Source: an uncultured Oscillospiraceae bacterium (GTDB taxonomy: Bacteria; Bacillota; Clostridia; Oscillospirales; Oscillospiraceae). From it: 35,671 nucleotides of DNA. The translations under genes and the position numbers were made by a program. The stretch spans positions 1-35,671 of the forward strand of contig CANRDC010000022.1 of assembly GCA_947629245.1 (NCBI GenBank), in the 5' to 3' direction. Below are positions 8,289 through 16,106 of the stretch, in pieces; the first letter of the stretch is position 1; every line of letters begins with the position of its first letter. The notes beneath the pieces were generated by a model. That model was not told the DNA's origin. It saw nothing but the letters and a program-made list of their open reading frames with translations, and did not search any database.

Positions 8289-8338
8289 ACAGAAGCAACG
8301 CAAAACGCGGGGCCTGGTGCTTAACACCAGGCCCCGCG
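8289..8338 (-). terminator. Terminator of the XRE regulator, 14-bp perfect stem
   Basis: Stem 8325-8338 with 8306-8319, five-base loop, followed on the leftward RNA by TTTTGCG and then a longer T tract. Just beyond it, 8259-8277 shares 19 identical bases with the repeat at 22017-22035, so this belongs to the same family of terminator-linked repeats. Confidence 0.75.
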
Positions 8339-8430
8339 CTATGAAGGCGTTCCGGCGGGCCGCGCCCACGCTTCGTTGAGAGTCTCCCTCAGACGCCGCC
8401 GTTTCGTCCCTCTCGACAGTGCGGCGGCGT

Positions 8431-8742
8431 TTATTTTTCCGTCAGGGATCTGACAAGTGCGGCCACATGGGCCAGGTCCGCCGCGTCCAGCTTTTTCAGG
8501 TCCTCCACCAGAGGCGCCAGAAACGCGGGATACGGGTCGCCCTCGTCGAAAAACTCGCGGGGCGTGATGCCGAAATACTCGCAGATGTAAAACAATCCGG
8601 TCAGAGAGGGAAGATTCTTTCGGTTCTCGATCTGGTTGATGTAGCTCTCGTTTTGCCCTAGTGAGAGCGACATATCCCGCGCGGAAACGCCCTTTTGCGA
8701 TCGCAGCTGCGCGATCCGGTCCGGTGTGAACTCTTCATACAT
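8431..8742 (-). CDS. XRE-family DNA-binding regulator
   Basis: 103 residues. The N-terminal 60 residues form an XRE helix-turn-helix (RIAQLRSQKGVSARDMSLSL, then SYINQIENRK as recognition helix). The C-terminal ~40 residues are a helical tail that may dimerise. The divergent neighbour is the broken gene at 8892. A 9-bp inverted repeat overlaps its own start, which suggests self-control. Target unknown. Confidence 0.88.
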   Translation of the reverse strand: MYEEFTPDRIAQLRSQKGVSARDMSLSLGQNESYINQIENRKNLPSLTGLFYICEYFGITPREFFDEGDPYPAFLAPLVEDLKKLDAADLAHVAALVRSLTEK

Positions 8743-8769
8743 AAGGCGTTCCTCTCTTTCACGCCTTAT
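8741..8769 (-). promoter_or_regulatory. Inverted repeat over the ribosome site and start of the XRE gene
   Basis: ATAAGGCGT (8741-8749) and ACGCCTTAT (8761-8769) are perfect 9-bp arms, 11 bases apart, with the AGAGAGG ribosome site in the loop and the AT of the start codon in the stem. It could be an operator for the XRE protein or an RNA hairpin that hides the start. Confidence 0.6.
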
Positions 8770-8817
8770 TGTATCTCATAAAAATTGAGAAATAGGGGGT
8801 AAAACCTCTTGCAAGTG

Positions 8818-8846
8818 TTGACGAATGGGCTGAAACCCTCTATTAT
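8818..8846 (+). promoter_or_regulatory. Promoter for the gene at 8892
   Basis: TTGACG (8818-8823), 17-base spacer, TATTAT (8841-8846), reading rightward, about 35 bases before a TGAGGAGG ribosome site. Confidence 0.75.
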
Positions 8847-8891
8847 TATGATAACGGGATTTTAAATATTTGATTTGAGGAGGACCCGATC

Positions 8892-9326
8892 GTGTTGCAA
8901 TACAAGGACGGGAAATTCCATGTGCCGGGGGCGGCCTTTGCTTTGCCGGAGGGGTTTTATCTGGAGACGGAGCCGGAGCATTGCTATGAGCGCGGCTTTG
9001 GGGCCTGGACGCCGGACCGGCGGTACTATTTCGAGTGGGAAGTGGAGCGGCCCTGCGAGGGCACGAGGCAGGAGCTGGCGGCGCTGTTTTCTCCGTTATA
9101 GGGGATACCGGGGTCCGAGGATGATATCGTCCCGGTGCTGGTCAACGGCCTTTCCGGGCATCAGGTCCGATATATGAACCACGGAACGGAATATTTTGAA
9201 ATGCGCCTGGCGCTTCCGGCCCGGGCGGAGCTATCGATCCGGGTCAGGGCCGAGACCGGGAACATCCTGACGGGGAAAGTCGAGCCGTATCTGACGGCGG
9301 TCTGCGCGCATATCTGCGGAGAGTGA
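8892..9326 (+). pseudogene. Unknown small protein broken by one in-frame TAG
   Basis: The first part (8892-9101, 69 residues, MLQYKDGKFHVPGAAF...) ends at a TAG at 9099-9101. The same frame then runs on without another stop for 74 codons to a TGA at 9324-9326. Both halves keep codon use and composition like real genes, and the join needs no frame change. One nonsense mutation, a sequencing error or read-through would explain it. The whole would be 144 residues. I do not recognise the family; no membrane segment or signal is seen. A second ATG at 9135 has no good ribosome site, so separate translation of the tail is unlikely. Confidence 0.65.
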
Positions 9327-9350
9327 GAGAGGGCTGGCGCGTCGGTTTTC

Positions 9351-9379
9351 TTGCGGTAGGCGGCGTTGTGTGGTATACT
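9351..9379 (+). promoter_or_regulatory. Promoter of the glycerophosphotransferase-like gene
   Basis: TTGCGG (9351-9356), 17 bases, TATACT (9374-9379). A 14-bp perfect palindrome, TACTTCCGGAAGTA (9376-9389), overlaps the -10 and start point and could be an operator. Confidence 0.75.
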
Positions 9380-9407
9380 TCCGGAAGTACCGGAGGAGGC
9401 CGCGTGA

Positions 9408-10580
9408 ATGGATTTTCGCAGAGAGATCGAAAAAATAAAATACTGTGTCTGGGCGGCGGGCATGAAGGGGCTGATGGTCCTGGCCCGGCTGCGGCCTATG
9501 GACAGGAACAAGGTGGTCGCCGAGAGCTACTATGGCGGCGGCTTCAACGACAACGGCAAGGCCGTGGCGCTGGCGCTTTTGGAAAAGCGCCCCGGCCTGG
9601 ACGTCGTCTGGGCCGCCAGGCCGGAGAACCGGGCCACGGTCCCGCCCGGCATCCGGTATGTGGAATACCGCTCGCCCCGGTATTTTTGGGAGCTGGCCAC
9701 GGCGGCGGTGTGGATCGACAACTCCAGGAAGAGACACCGGGAGCTGGTGAAGCGCCGGGGCCAGTATTACATCCAGTGCTGGCACGGGGAATATCCGCTC
9801 AAAAAGGTGGAGCGGGACGCCGAGGCGCATCTGTCCCCCTCCTATCTGGCGGACGCGAAATGGGACGGCAAGGTCTCGGACCTGATGCTCTCCGGCAACG
9901 ACTTTTTCACAGGGCTGTGCCGCAGTTCGTTCTGGTATGACGGGGAGGTGCTGGTCTGCGGCACCCCGCGGCTGGACGCGCTTTTCCGCGTAACGGACGA
10001 CCAGGTACGGGCCGTGCGGGAGCGGCTGGGTATCCCGGAGGGGCGGCGGCTGGTCCTGTACGCGCCCACGTTCCGGGCGGATCGCCGCATGGACTGCTAC
10101 GGTCTGGACTTTCACAGGGTGCTGGAACAGCTGGAGCGGGACACGGGGGAGAAATGGACGTTCCTGGTCCGGCTCCACCCCAACGTGGCGGACAAGGCGG
10201 GCGCCATACCCTATTCCGACGATGTGCGCAACGCCACGGCGTACCCGGATCTCTATGAGCTCCTCCCGGCGGTGGATATGGTGATCTCCGATTACTCCAG
10301 CCTGATGTTCGACGCGGGGCTCGTCAAAAAGCCCACGTTCATCTTCGCCACGGATCTGGCGGACTATCTGGACGACCGGGGCACGTATCTGGACATCCGC
10401 GGGCTGCCCTTTCCCATGGCGGAGAGCAACGAGGCCCTGCTGGAGAACATCCGGCGGTTCGACCGGGCGGCCTACGAGGCGGGGCTGGAGAGGCTTTTCG
10501 ACGACATCGGCAGCCACGAGAACGGGACCGCGTCCGCGGCGGTGGCAGACCGGGTCCTGGCGGTGCTGGACGGGCAATAA
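9408..10580 (+). CDS. CDP-glycerol:poly(glycerophosphate) glycerophosphotransferase family protein
   Basis: 390 residues. Enzymes of this family (TagB/TagF type) move glycerol phosphate or ribitol phosphate from CDP carriers onto cell-wall or capsule polymers at the inner face of the membrane. Diagnostic motifs are all present: WHGEYPLKK at 125-133, YAPTFR at 218-223, RLHP at 255-258 and DLYELLPAVDMVISDYSSLMF at about 281-301. The N-terminal 30 residues are hydrophobic enough for membrane contact. It stands alone between its own promoter and a two-way terminator, not in a teichoic acid cluster, so the real acceptor is open. GGAGG lies 8 bases before the ATG. Confidence 0.88.
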   Translation: MDFRREIEKIKYCVWAAGMKGLMVLARLRPMDRNKVVAESYYGGGFNDNGKAVALALLEKRPGLDVVWAARPENRATVPPGIRYVEYRSPRYFWELATAAVWIDNSRKRHRELVKRRGQYYIQCWHGEYPLKKVERDAEAHLSPSYLADAKWDGKVSDLMLSGNDFFTGLCRSSFWYDGEVLVCGTPRLDALFRVTDDQVRAVRERLGIPEGRRLVLYAPTFRADRRMDCYGLDFHRVLEQLERDTGEKWTFLVRLHPNVADKAGAIPYSDDVRNATAYPDLYELLPAVDMVISDYSSLMFDAGLVKKPTFIFATDLADYLDDRGTYLDIRGLPFPMAESNEALLENIRRFDRAAYEAGLERLFDDIGSHENGTASAAVADRVLAVLDGQ

Positions 10581-10618
10581 AAAGACCCGCTGCAAACGCA
10601 TTTTGTAGCGGGATCTTT
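10581..10618. terminator. Two-way terminator between convergent genes
   Basis: A 16-pair stem (one bulged A, one G-T) with a five-base loop lies in the 47-base gap between the stop at 10580 and the tdk stop. The leftward RNA continues with TTTTTATT; the rightward RNA has its T tract inside the stem end. Confidence 0.85.
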
Positions 10619-10627
10619 ATGCCGGTC

Positions 10628-11215
10628 TTACTTCTGTGCTTCCTCCTGCTCCCGGATCTTCTTTTTCCAGCAGCGGTGGCACATGGCGGTATAGGTGTCG
10701 TTGCCGCCTAGCAGGACCTGCTGGCCCTGGGTGACGATATTGCCGTTTTCATCCAGCCGGGCGTTCACCACCGCCTTCCGGCCGCAGGTGCAGATGGTCT
10801 TGATCTCCGTGATGGAGTCGGCCACCTCCATGAGCCGCCGGGCGCCGGGGAACAGGTGGGTGAGAAAATCCGTGCGCAGCCCGAAGCACATCACCGGCAC
10901 GTCCGCCCGGTCCACGATGTCCCGGAGCTGGTCGATCTGGGCGGGGGTGAAGAACTGAGCCTCGTCGGCGATGATCACGTCGCACCAGCCCGCGGCCTGA
11001 TACAGGTCCCCGATGTTGTCCACGGGGGAGATCACGTCGCCGGAGGCCTCCAGGCCGATGCGGGAGCGGACGGCGTCCACCCCGTCCCGGGTATCCGTGG
11101 CGGGCTTGATGAGCCAGCAGCGCATGCCCTGCTCCTCGTAGTTGAATTTGGCGATCAGGGCCTGGGCGGACTTGCTGGAGCCCATGGCGCCGTATTTGAA
11201 GTATAGCTTAGCCAT
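10628..11215 (-). CDS. tdk: Thymidine kinase, type II
   Basis: 195 residues; phosphorylates thymidine and deoxyuridine with ATP in the cytosol. P-loop GAMGSSKS at 9-16, catalytic Glu85 in DEAQF, and a zinc site from C142/C144 (CTCGRKA) and C179/C182 (CHRCW). Length is normal for the family. Its start overlaps the end of udk by 8 bases, so the two kinases are co-translated, next to a divergent nucleoside-type importer. Confidence 0.96.
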   Translation of the reverse strand: MAKLYFKYGAMGSSKSAQALIAKFNYEEQGMRCWLIKPATDTRDGVDAVRSRIGLEASGDVISPVDNIGDLYQAAGWCDVIIADEAQFFTPAQIDQLRDIVDRADVPVMCFGLRTDFLTHLFPGARRLMEVADSITEIKTICTCGRKAVVNARLDENGNIVTQGQQVLLGGNDTYTAMCHRCWKKKIREQEEAQK

Positions 11216-11837
11216 CCTGTTCCTCCTGTAAATGGGCCTGGACCCGCCGGATCAGCAGCTCCACGGCCACGTCGTTGTGTCCGCCCTCGGGGATGATGAT
11301 ATCCGCCCGGCGGCGGGAGGGCTCCACGTACAGCTCGTGCATGGGCTTGACGGTGGTCAGGTACTGATTGACCACGCTCTCCAGGCTCCTGCCCCGGTCC
11401 CGCACGTCCCGGACGATCCGCCGCAGGATGCGCACATCCGCGTCCGCGTCCACAAAGACCTTGATGTCCAGGCTGTCGCAAAGCCGCTCGTCAGCCAGGA
11501 TCAGGATGCCCTCCACCAATATCACCGGCGCGGGCTCCAGCCGCTGGGTCTCGCTGGAGCGGTTGTGGACGGTGTAGTCGTACACGGGCCCGTCCACCGC
11601 CTGCCCTGCCCGGAGCTTTGCCAGGTGCTCCACCAGAAGGGAGGTCTCAAAGGCGGCGGGCTCGTCGTAGTTGAGCTTCGAGCGCTCCTCCATGGTCAGG
11701 CCGTCGTGGGCGCGGTAGTAGTTGTCGTGATACAGGACGCTGACCCGGCTCTCAAACTGCCGCTGGAGGCGGCGGGTGATGGTGGTCTTGCCGCTGCCGG
11801 TGCCTCCGGCGATGCCGATGGTGAGGATCTTTCCCAT
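11208..11837 (-). CDS. udk: Uridine/cytidine kinase
   Basis: 209 residues; phosphorylates uridine and cytidine to the monophosphates. Walker A GGTGSGKT at 11-18, the YHDNYYR substrate segment, YDEPAAF, and the VYDYTVHNR motif of the family are all present. It is the first gene of udk-tdk. The promoter region is shared, back to back, with the BMP-type transporter operon. Confidence 0.95.
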   Translation of the reverse strand: MGKILTIGIAGGTGSGKTTITRRLQRQFESRVSVLYHDNYYRAHDGLTMEERSKLNYDEPAAFETSLLVEHLAKLRAGQAVDGPVYDYTVHNRSSETQRLEPAPVILVEGILILADERLCDSLDIKVFVDADADVRILRRIVRDVRDRGRSLESVVNQYLTTVKPMHELYVEPSRRRADIIIPEGGHNDVAVELLIRRVQAHLQEEQDG

Positions 11838-11875
11838 GGGCGGGCCCCCTTTTGTTCCGGTTCCTGTCAGACCTT

Positions 11876-11904
11876 ATATTATCATAAATCGACATCCCGC
11901 GCAA
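11876..11904 (-). promoter_or_regulatory. Promoter of udk-tdk
   Basis: Reading leftward: TTGCGC (11899-11904), 17 bases, TAATAT (11876-11881). The ten bases TTGCGCGGGA at this -35 are identical to those at the -35 of the divergent transporter promoter. Confidence 0.75.
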
Positions 11905-11906
11905 GG

Positions 11907-11923
11907 CGGAAGACGGTCTTCCG
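11907..11923. promoter_or_regulatory. Palindrome between divergent promoters, candidate operator
   Basis: CGGAAGAC and GTCTTCCG are perfect 8-bp arms around one central G. The site abuts the -35 of udk and lies about 63 bases upstream of the transporter -35. No regulator gene is next to it. Confidence 0.5.
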
Positions 11924-11985
11924 GGAAATGGAAAATTTGCAACTATTTTGCAATATCTCGTTGCTGATTTTTTATGGGTTTTCCG

Positions 11986-12014
11986 TTGCGCGGGACTGGC
12001 GGACATGCTATAAT
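11986..12014 (+). promoter_or_regulatory. Promoter of the BMP-type transporter operon
   Basis: TTGCGC (11986-11991), 17 bases, perfect TATAAT (12009-12014). The mRNA leader is about 53 bases with no riboswitch fold that I can see. Confidence 0.85.
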
Positions 12015-12073
12015 GGCGGTGTACGATAACGTAAACCCCTGAAAATAACATTTATTTTTTAAGGAGGAACCCC

Positions 12074-13210
12074 ATGAAAAAGATCCTTGCACTCATCCTC
12101 GCTCTGGTCATGGTCCTGTCCCTGTCCGCCGTCGCCTTCGCGGACGAGGAAGCCGTCGATCCGGACGACATCGAGGACACTATGACCGCCGAGGACAACA
12201 CCTATGAGGTCGCGTTTGTCACCGACGTGGGCCAGCTGAAGGACAAGAGCTTCAACCAGGGCACCTATGACGGCGTGAAGCTGTATGCCAACGCCAACGG
12301 CCTGGACTACAAGTACTATCAGCCCGCCAACGCCGATCAAGCCACTGACGACGACCGTATCGACGCCATGCAGGCGGCCGTGGACGGCGGCGCTGAGATC
12401 GTTGTCTGCGCTGGCTTCCTGCAGGAAGCCGCCCTGAAGGCCGCCGCCATCGCCAACCCGGACGTGAACTTCGTGTTCATCGACGGCTATCCCCTGTCTG
12501 ACGACGACGGCAACGTCCTGGCCAATGTGGCTGGCATCTCCTTCAAGGAGGAGCAGAGCGGCTATCTGGCTGGCTACGCCGTGGTGAAGGAAGGCTACAC
12601 CGAGCTGGGCTTCTCCGGCGGCGGCGGCGGCACCAACCCGGCTTGCTGCCGTTACGGCTACGGTTACGTCCAGGGCGCCGCGGCGGCTGCCGAGGAGATG
12701 GAGACCAAGGTCAACATCAACTACACTTGGAGCTATGGCAACCAGTTCGCCGCTTCCCCCGAGCTGCAGACCCTGATCAACGGCTGGTATGAGAACGGCA
12801 CCGAGATCGTGTTCTCCTGCGGCGGCTCCATCTTCCAGTCCATCACCGCCGCTGCCGCCGAGAACGACGGCGACGTCATCGGCGTGGACGTGGACCAGTC
12901 CGGCGACTCCGACACGGTCGTCACCTCCGCCCTGAAGGGCCTGACCTCCGCCACCACCTGGGCCATCGCCAAGTTCTACGACGATGAGTGGGCCGATATC
13001 GGCGGCACCGGCACCAGCCTGGGCGTCGACGACGACTCCGTGGGCCTGCCCACCGCTACCTGGAGCCTGGAGAACTTCTCCGTCGAGGAGTATGAGGATC
13101 TGCTGGCCGCCATGAAGGCCGGCGACCTGGTGGTGGACGACACCGTCCTGACGGGCGGCGATATCACCCAGGCCAACACCGACTATGTCACGGTGAATTA
13201 CATCGAGTGA
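12074..13210 (+). CDS. BMP-family (BmpA/PnrA-like) substrate-binding protein, probable nucleoside binder
   Basis: 378 residues; the outside binding protein of the ABC importer encoded downstream. The signal peptide is MKKILALILALVMVLSLSAV with likely cleavage at AFA|DE (residue 23). The BMP core follows: VAFVTDVGQLKDKSFNQGTYDG, a GFLQEAALKAAA helix, and VFIDG. It is acidic and rich in Asp, Gly and Ala. Family members in Gram-positives are usually lipoproteins, but no lipobox Cys is present here, so its anchoring is odd. The nucleoside role is inferred from family and from the divergent nucleoside kinases. AAGGAGG precedes the ATG. Confidence 0.9.
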   Translation: MKKILALILALVMVLSLSAVAFADEEAVDPDDIEDTMTAEDNTYEVAFVTDVGQLKDKSFNQGTYDGVKLYANANGLDYKYYQPANADQATDDDRIDAMQAAVDGGAEIVVCAGFLQEAALKAAAIANPDVNFVFIDGYPLSDDDGNVLANVAGISFKEEQSGYLAGYAVVKEGYTELGFSGGGGGTNPACCRYGYGYVQGAAAAAEEMETKVNINYTWSYGNQFAASPELQTLINGWYENGTEIVFSCGGSIFQSITAAAAENDGDVIGVDVDQSGDSDTVVTSALKGLTSATTWAIAKFYDDEWADIGGTGTSLGVDDDSVGLPTATWSLENFSVEEYEDLLAAMKAGDLVVDDTVLTGGDITQANTDYVTVNYIE

Positions 13211-13228
13211 TCTGATCGAGCAACAACC

Positions 13229-13259
13229 GGAAGGGGAAGAGCGCCACTCTTCCCCTTTC
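13229..13259 (+). other. Strong hairpin between binding-protein and ATPase genes
   Basis: GGAAGGGGAAGAG with CTCTTCCCCTTCC, 13 perfect pairs around CGCCA, 18 bases after the stop. No T tract follows, so it is more likely an mRNA 3' stabiliser or partial stop that keeps the binding protein in excess than a full terminator. Confidence 0.65.
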
Positions 13260-13311
13260 CATTAGAAAAACTTGTTAAAATTCCGGCAAATCCAAAGAAG
13301 GAGGAGGAAGC

Positions 13312-14865
13312 ATGGAGCAGCAGACCTCGGAATACGTCATAGAAATGCTTCACATCACCAAGGAATTTCCCGGCATCAAGGCCAATGACGATATCACCCT
13401 CCAGCTGCGCAAGGGCGAGATCCACGCCCTGCTGGGCGAGAACGGCGCTGGCAAGAGCACCCTGATGAGCGTGCTGTTCGGCCTGTATCAGCCGGAGCAG
13501 GGCGAGATCCGCAAGAACGGCCAGCCGGTGAAGATCGCCAGCCCCAACGACGCCACCGCCCTGCATATCGGCATGGTGCACCAGCACTTCAAACTGGTGG
13601 ACGTGTTCACCGTCCTGGACAATATCATCCTGGGCGCGGAGGACACGAAGCTGGGCTTTCTGCAGAAGAAGGACGCCCGAGCCAAGGTGAAGGCCCTGTC
13701 CGAGCAGTACGGCCTGCACGTGGACCTGGACGCCAAGGTGGAGGACATCACCGTGGGCATGCAGCAGCGCACGGAGATATTGAAGATGCTCTACCGGGAC
13801 AATGAGATTTTGATCTTCGACGAGCCCACTGCGGTGCTGACGCCCCAGGAGATCGAGGAGCTGATGCAGATCATGCGCAACCTGGCCGCCGAGGGCAAGA
13901 GCATCCTGTTCATCTCCCATAAGCTCAACGAGATCATGGAGGTCTCCGACCGGGTGACGGTGCTGCGCAAGGGCAAATATGTGGGCACCATCGATACCGC
14001 TGGCACCACCAAGGAGGAGCTTTCCCGCATGATGGTGGGCCGCCCGGTGCAGCTGGTGGTGGACAAGGTCCCGGCCCGGCCCAAGGAGGCGGTGCTGACC
14101 GTGGAGGGGCTCACCGTGCCCTCCAAGGTCCATAAGCACGACGCGGTGAAGAACGTGAGCTTTACCGCTCACGCGGGGGAGATCGTATGCATCGCGGGCA
14201 TCGACGGCAACGGCCAGACGGAGTTCGTCCAGGCCCTGACCGGACTGGAGAAGGCCAGCGCCGGAAGGATCGAGCTGTGCGGCCACGACATCACCCACCA
14301 GTCCATCCGCTCCCGCAGCCAGACCGGCATGAGCCACATCCCCGAGGACCGGCATAAGCACGGCCTGGTGCTGGACTTCACCCTGGAGCAGAACATGGTG
14401 CTCCAGCGCTACTATGAGCCCCAGTTCCAGAACCACGGCTTCATCCGCTTCGGCGAGGTGCGCTCCTACGCGGAAAAGCTGATCGAGCAGTACGACGTGC
14501 GCTCCGGCCAGGGGCCCGTCACCGTGGCCCGGAGCATGTCCGGCGGCAACCAGCAGAAGGCCATCGTGGCCCGGGAGATCGACCGGGACCTGCCGCTGAT
14601 CGTGGCGGTCCAGCCCACCCGTGGCCTGGACGTGGGCGCCATCGAGTACATCCACAAGCAGCTGGTGGCCCAGCGGGACGCGGGCAAGGCGGTGCTGCTG
14701 GTGAGCCTGGAGCTGGACGAGGTCATGAACCTGTCCGACCGCATCCTGGTCATGTACGAGGGCGAGATCGTGGGCGAGCTGGACCCGAAAAAGACCACCG
14801 TGGAGGAGCTGGGCCTGTACATGGCTGGCGCCAAGCGCCAGGGAAAGGAGCGTGAGAGCGCATGA
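13312..14865 (+). CDS. ABC transporter ATP-binding protein with two nucleotide-binding domains (BMP/nucleoside type)
   Basis: 517 residues; powers the importer from the cytosolic side. Domain 1 (about 10-250) has Walker A GENGAGKST at 42-50, a changed signature TVGMQQR at 147-153 and Walker B IFDEPTAV at 168-174. Domain 2 (about 260-505) has a degenerate Walker A, GIDGNGQTE at 296-304 without the Lys, a good signature MSGGNQQK at 409-416, and QPTRGLD at 434-440 where the acidic pair is lost. This one-good, one-degenerate layout is usual for the family. It overlaps the permease gene by ATGA. Confidence 0.95.
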   Translation: MEQQTSEYVIEMLHITKEFPGIKANDDITLQLRKGEIHALLGENGAGKSTLMSVLFGLYQPEQGEIRKNGQPVKIASPNDATALHIGMVHQHFKLVDVFTVLDNIILGAEDTKLGFLQKKDARAKVKALSEQYGLHVDLDAKVEDITVGMQQRTEILKMLYRDNEILIFDEPTAVLTPQEIEELMQIMRNLAAEGKSILFISHKLNEIMEVSDRVTVLRKGKYVGTIDTAGTTKEELSRMMVGRPVQLVVDKVPARPKEAVLTVEGLTVPSKVHKHDAVKNVSFTAHAGEIVCIAGIDGNGQTEFVQALTGLEKASAGRIELCGHDITHQSIRSRSQTGMSHIPEDRHKHGLVLDFTLEQNMVLQRYYEPQFQNHGFIRFGEVRSYAEKLIEQYDVRSGQGPVTVARSMSGGNQQKAIVAREIDRDLPLIVAVQPTRGLDVGAIEYIHKQLVAQRDAGKAVLLVSLELDEVMNLSDRILVMYEGEIVGELDPKKTTVEELGLYMAGAKRQGKERESA

Positions 14866-16106
14866 AGGAAAAGACCCCTCTGCTGCAGCGGGACGGCACC
14901 CGTTCGGTGCTGGCCTCCCTGATCTCCATCCTGATCGGCCTGGCGGCTGGCGCGCTGGTGGTGTTCCTGGTGGGCCTGTTCAACAAGAGCATGAGCGTCA
15001 AATCCGCCTGGGAGGGCATCCGACTCATTTTCCTGGGCCTGTTCAGCACGGGCCGCAGCGCCTCCGGCAGCCTTTCCTTCGGCTTCAACCCCGTCACCTT
15101 CGGCAACATGCTGTTCCGGGCCACGCCCTTGATCCTCACCGGCCTTTCCGTGGCCGTGGCCTATAAGACGGGTCTGTTCAATATCGGCGCGCCGGGCCAG
15201 TACCTGGCCGGTACCGCCGCCACGCTGTTCATCGCCCTGGAGATCCCCTCCAGCTCGGTGCCCGCCTGGCTCATCTGGATATTGGCCTTCCTGGGCGGCA
15301 TGATCGCTGGCGCGGTCTGGGGCGCGGTCCCGGGCATGCTGAAGGCGTTTTTGAACATCAACGAGGTGCTGGCCTGCATCATGACCAACTGGATCTCCGC
15401 CAACCTGGTCACCTGGATGTTCGACGTGTCCAACCTGAAAAACACCGTGGAGAACACCAAGACCGCCTACATCTACAAGACCAGCTTCAACGGGGTCCAG
15501 ACCCCCAAGATGCTCCTGGACAAGATCTTCCCCGGCTCCCAGGTCAACGGCGGCATCATCATCGCCATTTTGCTGGCGGTACTCATGTACATCGTGTTCA
15601 CCAAGACCACCTTCGGCTATGAGCTGAAGGCCTGCGGCGCCAACCGCCACGCGGCCAGGTACGCGGGCATCAAGGACAAGCGCAGCATCGTGCTGAGCAT
15701 GGCCATCGCCGGCGCTATGGCCGGCGCGGGCGCGTCCCTGTACTGGCTGGCGGGCAACACGGAGTTTTACTGGAGCACCTACCAGTCCCTGCCGGCCACC
15801 GGCTTCAACGGCATCCCGGTGGCGTTGCTGGCGGTATGCAATCCCATCGCCGTCATCTTTACCGGCATGTTCATGTCCATGCTGGATATCGCTGGCCAGC
15901 AGCTCACGGCGCTGACGGCCTACAATGAGTACATCACCGACGTGATCATCTCCGTCATCGTGTATCTGTCCGCCTTCTCCCTGGTCATCAAGCTGTGGCT
16001 GGGCGGCAAGGCGAAAAAGACCGCCGGTCCCAAGCCGGACGCCAACGCGGAGGATCCCGCTCCCGCCGTAAAAACGGCGGCCAACGGAAAGGAGGCCGGA
16101 GAGTAA
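14862..16106 (+). CDS. ABC transporter permease 1 (BMP/nucleoside type)
   Basis: 414 residues with about nine to ten membrane helices. The family signature is seen in AYKTGLFNIGAPGQYLAGTAAT and in ELKACGANRHAARYAGI, which contacts the ATPase. The C-terminal tail is charged and soluble. The start overlaps the ATPase stop, and the end overlaps the next gene in TAATG. Confidence 0.95.
   Translation: MKEKTPLLQRDGTRSVLASLISILIGLAAGALVVFLVGLFNKSMSVKSAWEGIRLIFLGLFSTGRSASGSLSFGFNPVTFGNMLFRATPLILTGLSVAVAYKTGLFNIGAPGQYLAGTAATLFIALEIPSSSVPAWLIWILAFLGGMIAGAVWGAVPGMLKAFLNINEVLACIMTNWISANLVTWMFDVSNLKNTVENTKTAYIYKTSFNGVQTPKMLLDKIFPGSQVNGGIIIAILLAVLMYIVFTKTTFGYELKACGANRHAARYAGIKDKRSIVLSMAIAGAMAGAGASLYWLAGNTEFYWSTYQSLPATGFNGIPVALLAVCNPIAVIFTGMFMSMLDIAGQQLTALTAYNEYITDVIISVIVYLSAFSLVIKLWLGGKAKKTAGPKPDANAEDPAPAVKTAANGKEAGE

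Noticed and set aside
8160-8369. 69-codon leftward frame
   Set aside because: Contains the terminator hairpin and repeat of the XRE gene, has no ribosome site and unusual composition.
9099-9101. TAG recoded as an amino acid
   Set aside because: A single case; other genes here end with normal stops and no pyrrolysine genes are in the window. Mutation is simpler.
12015-12073. Purine or other riboswitch before the BMP gene
   Set aside because: The leader is only about 53 bases and lacks the needed three-stem fold.
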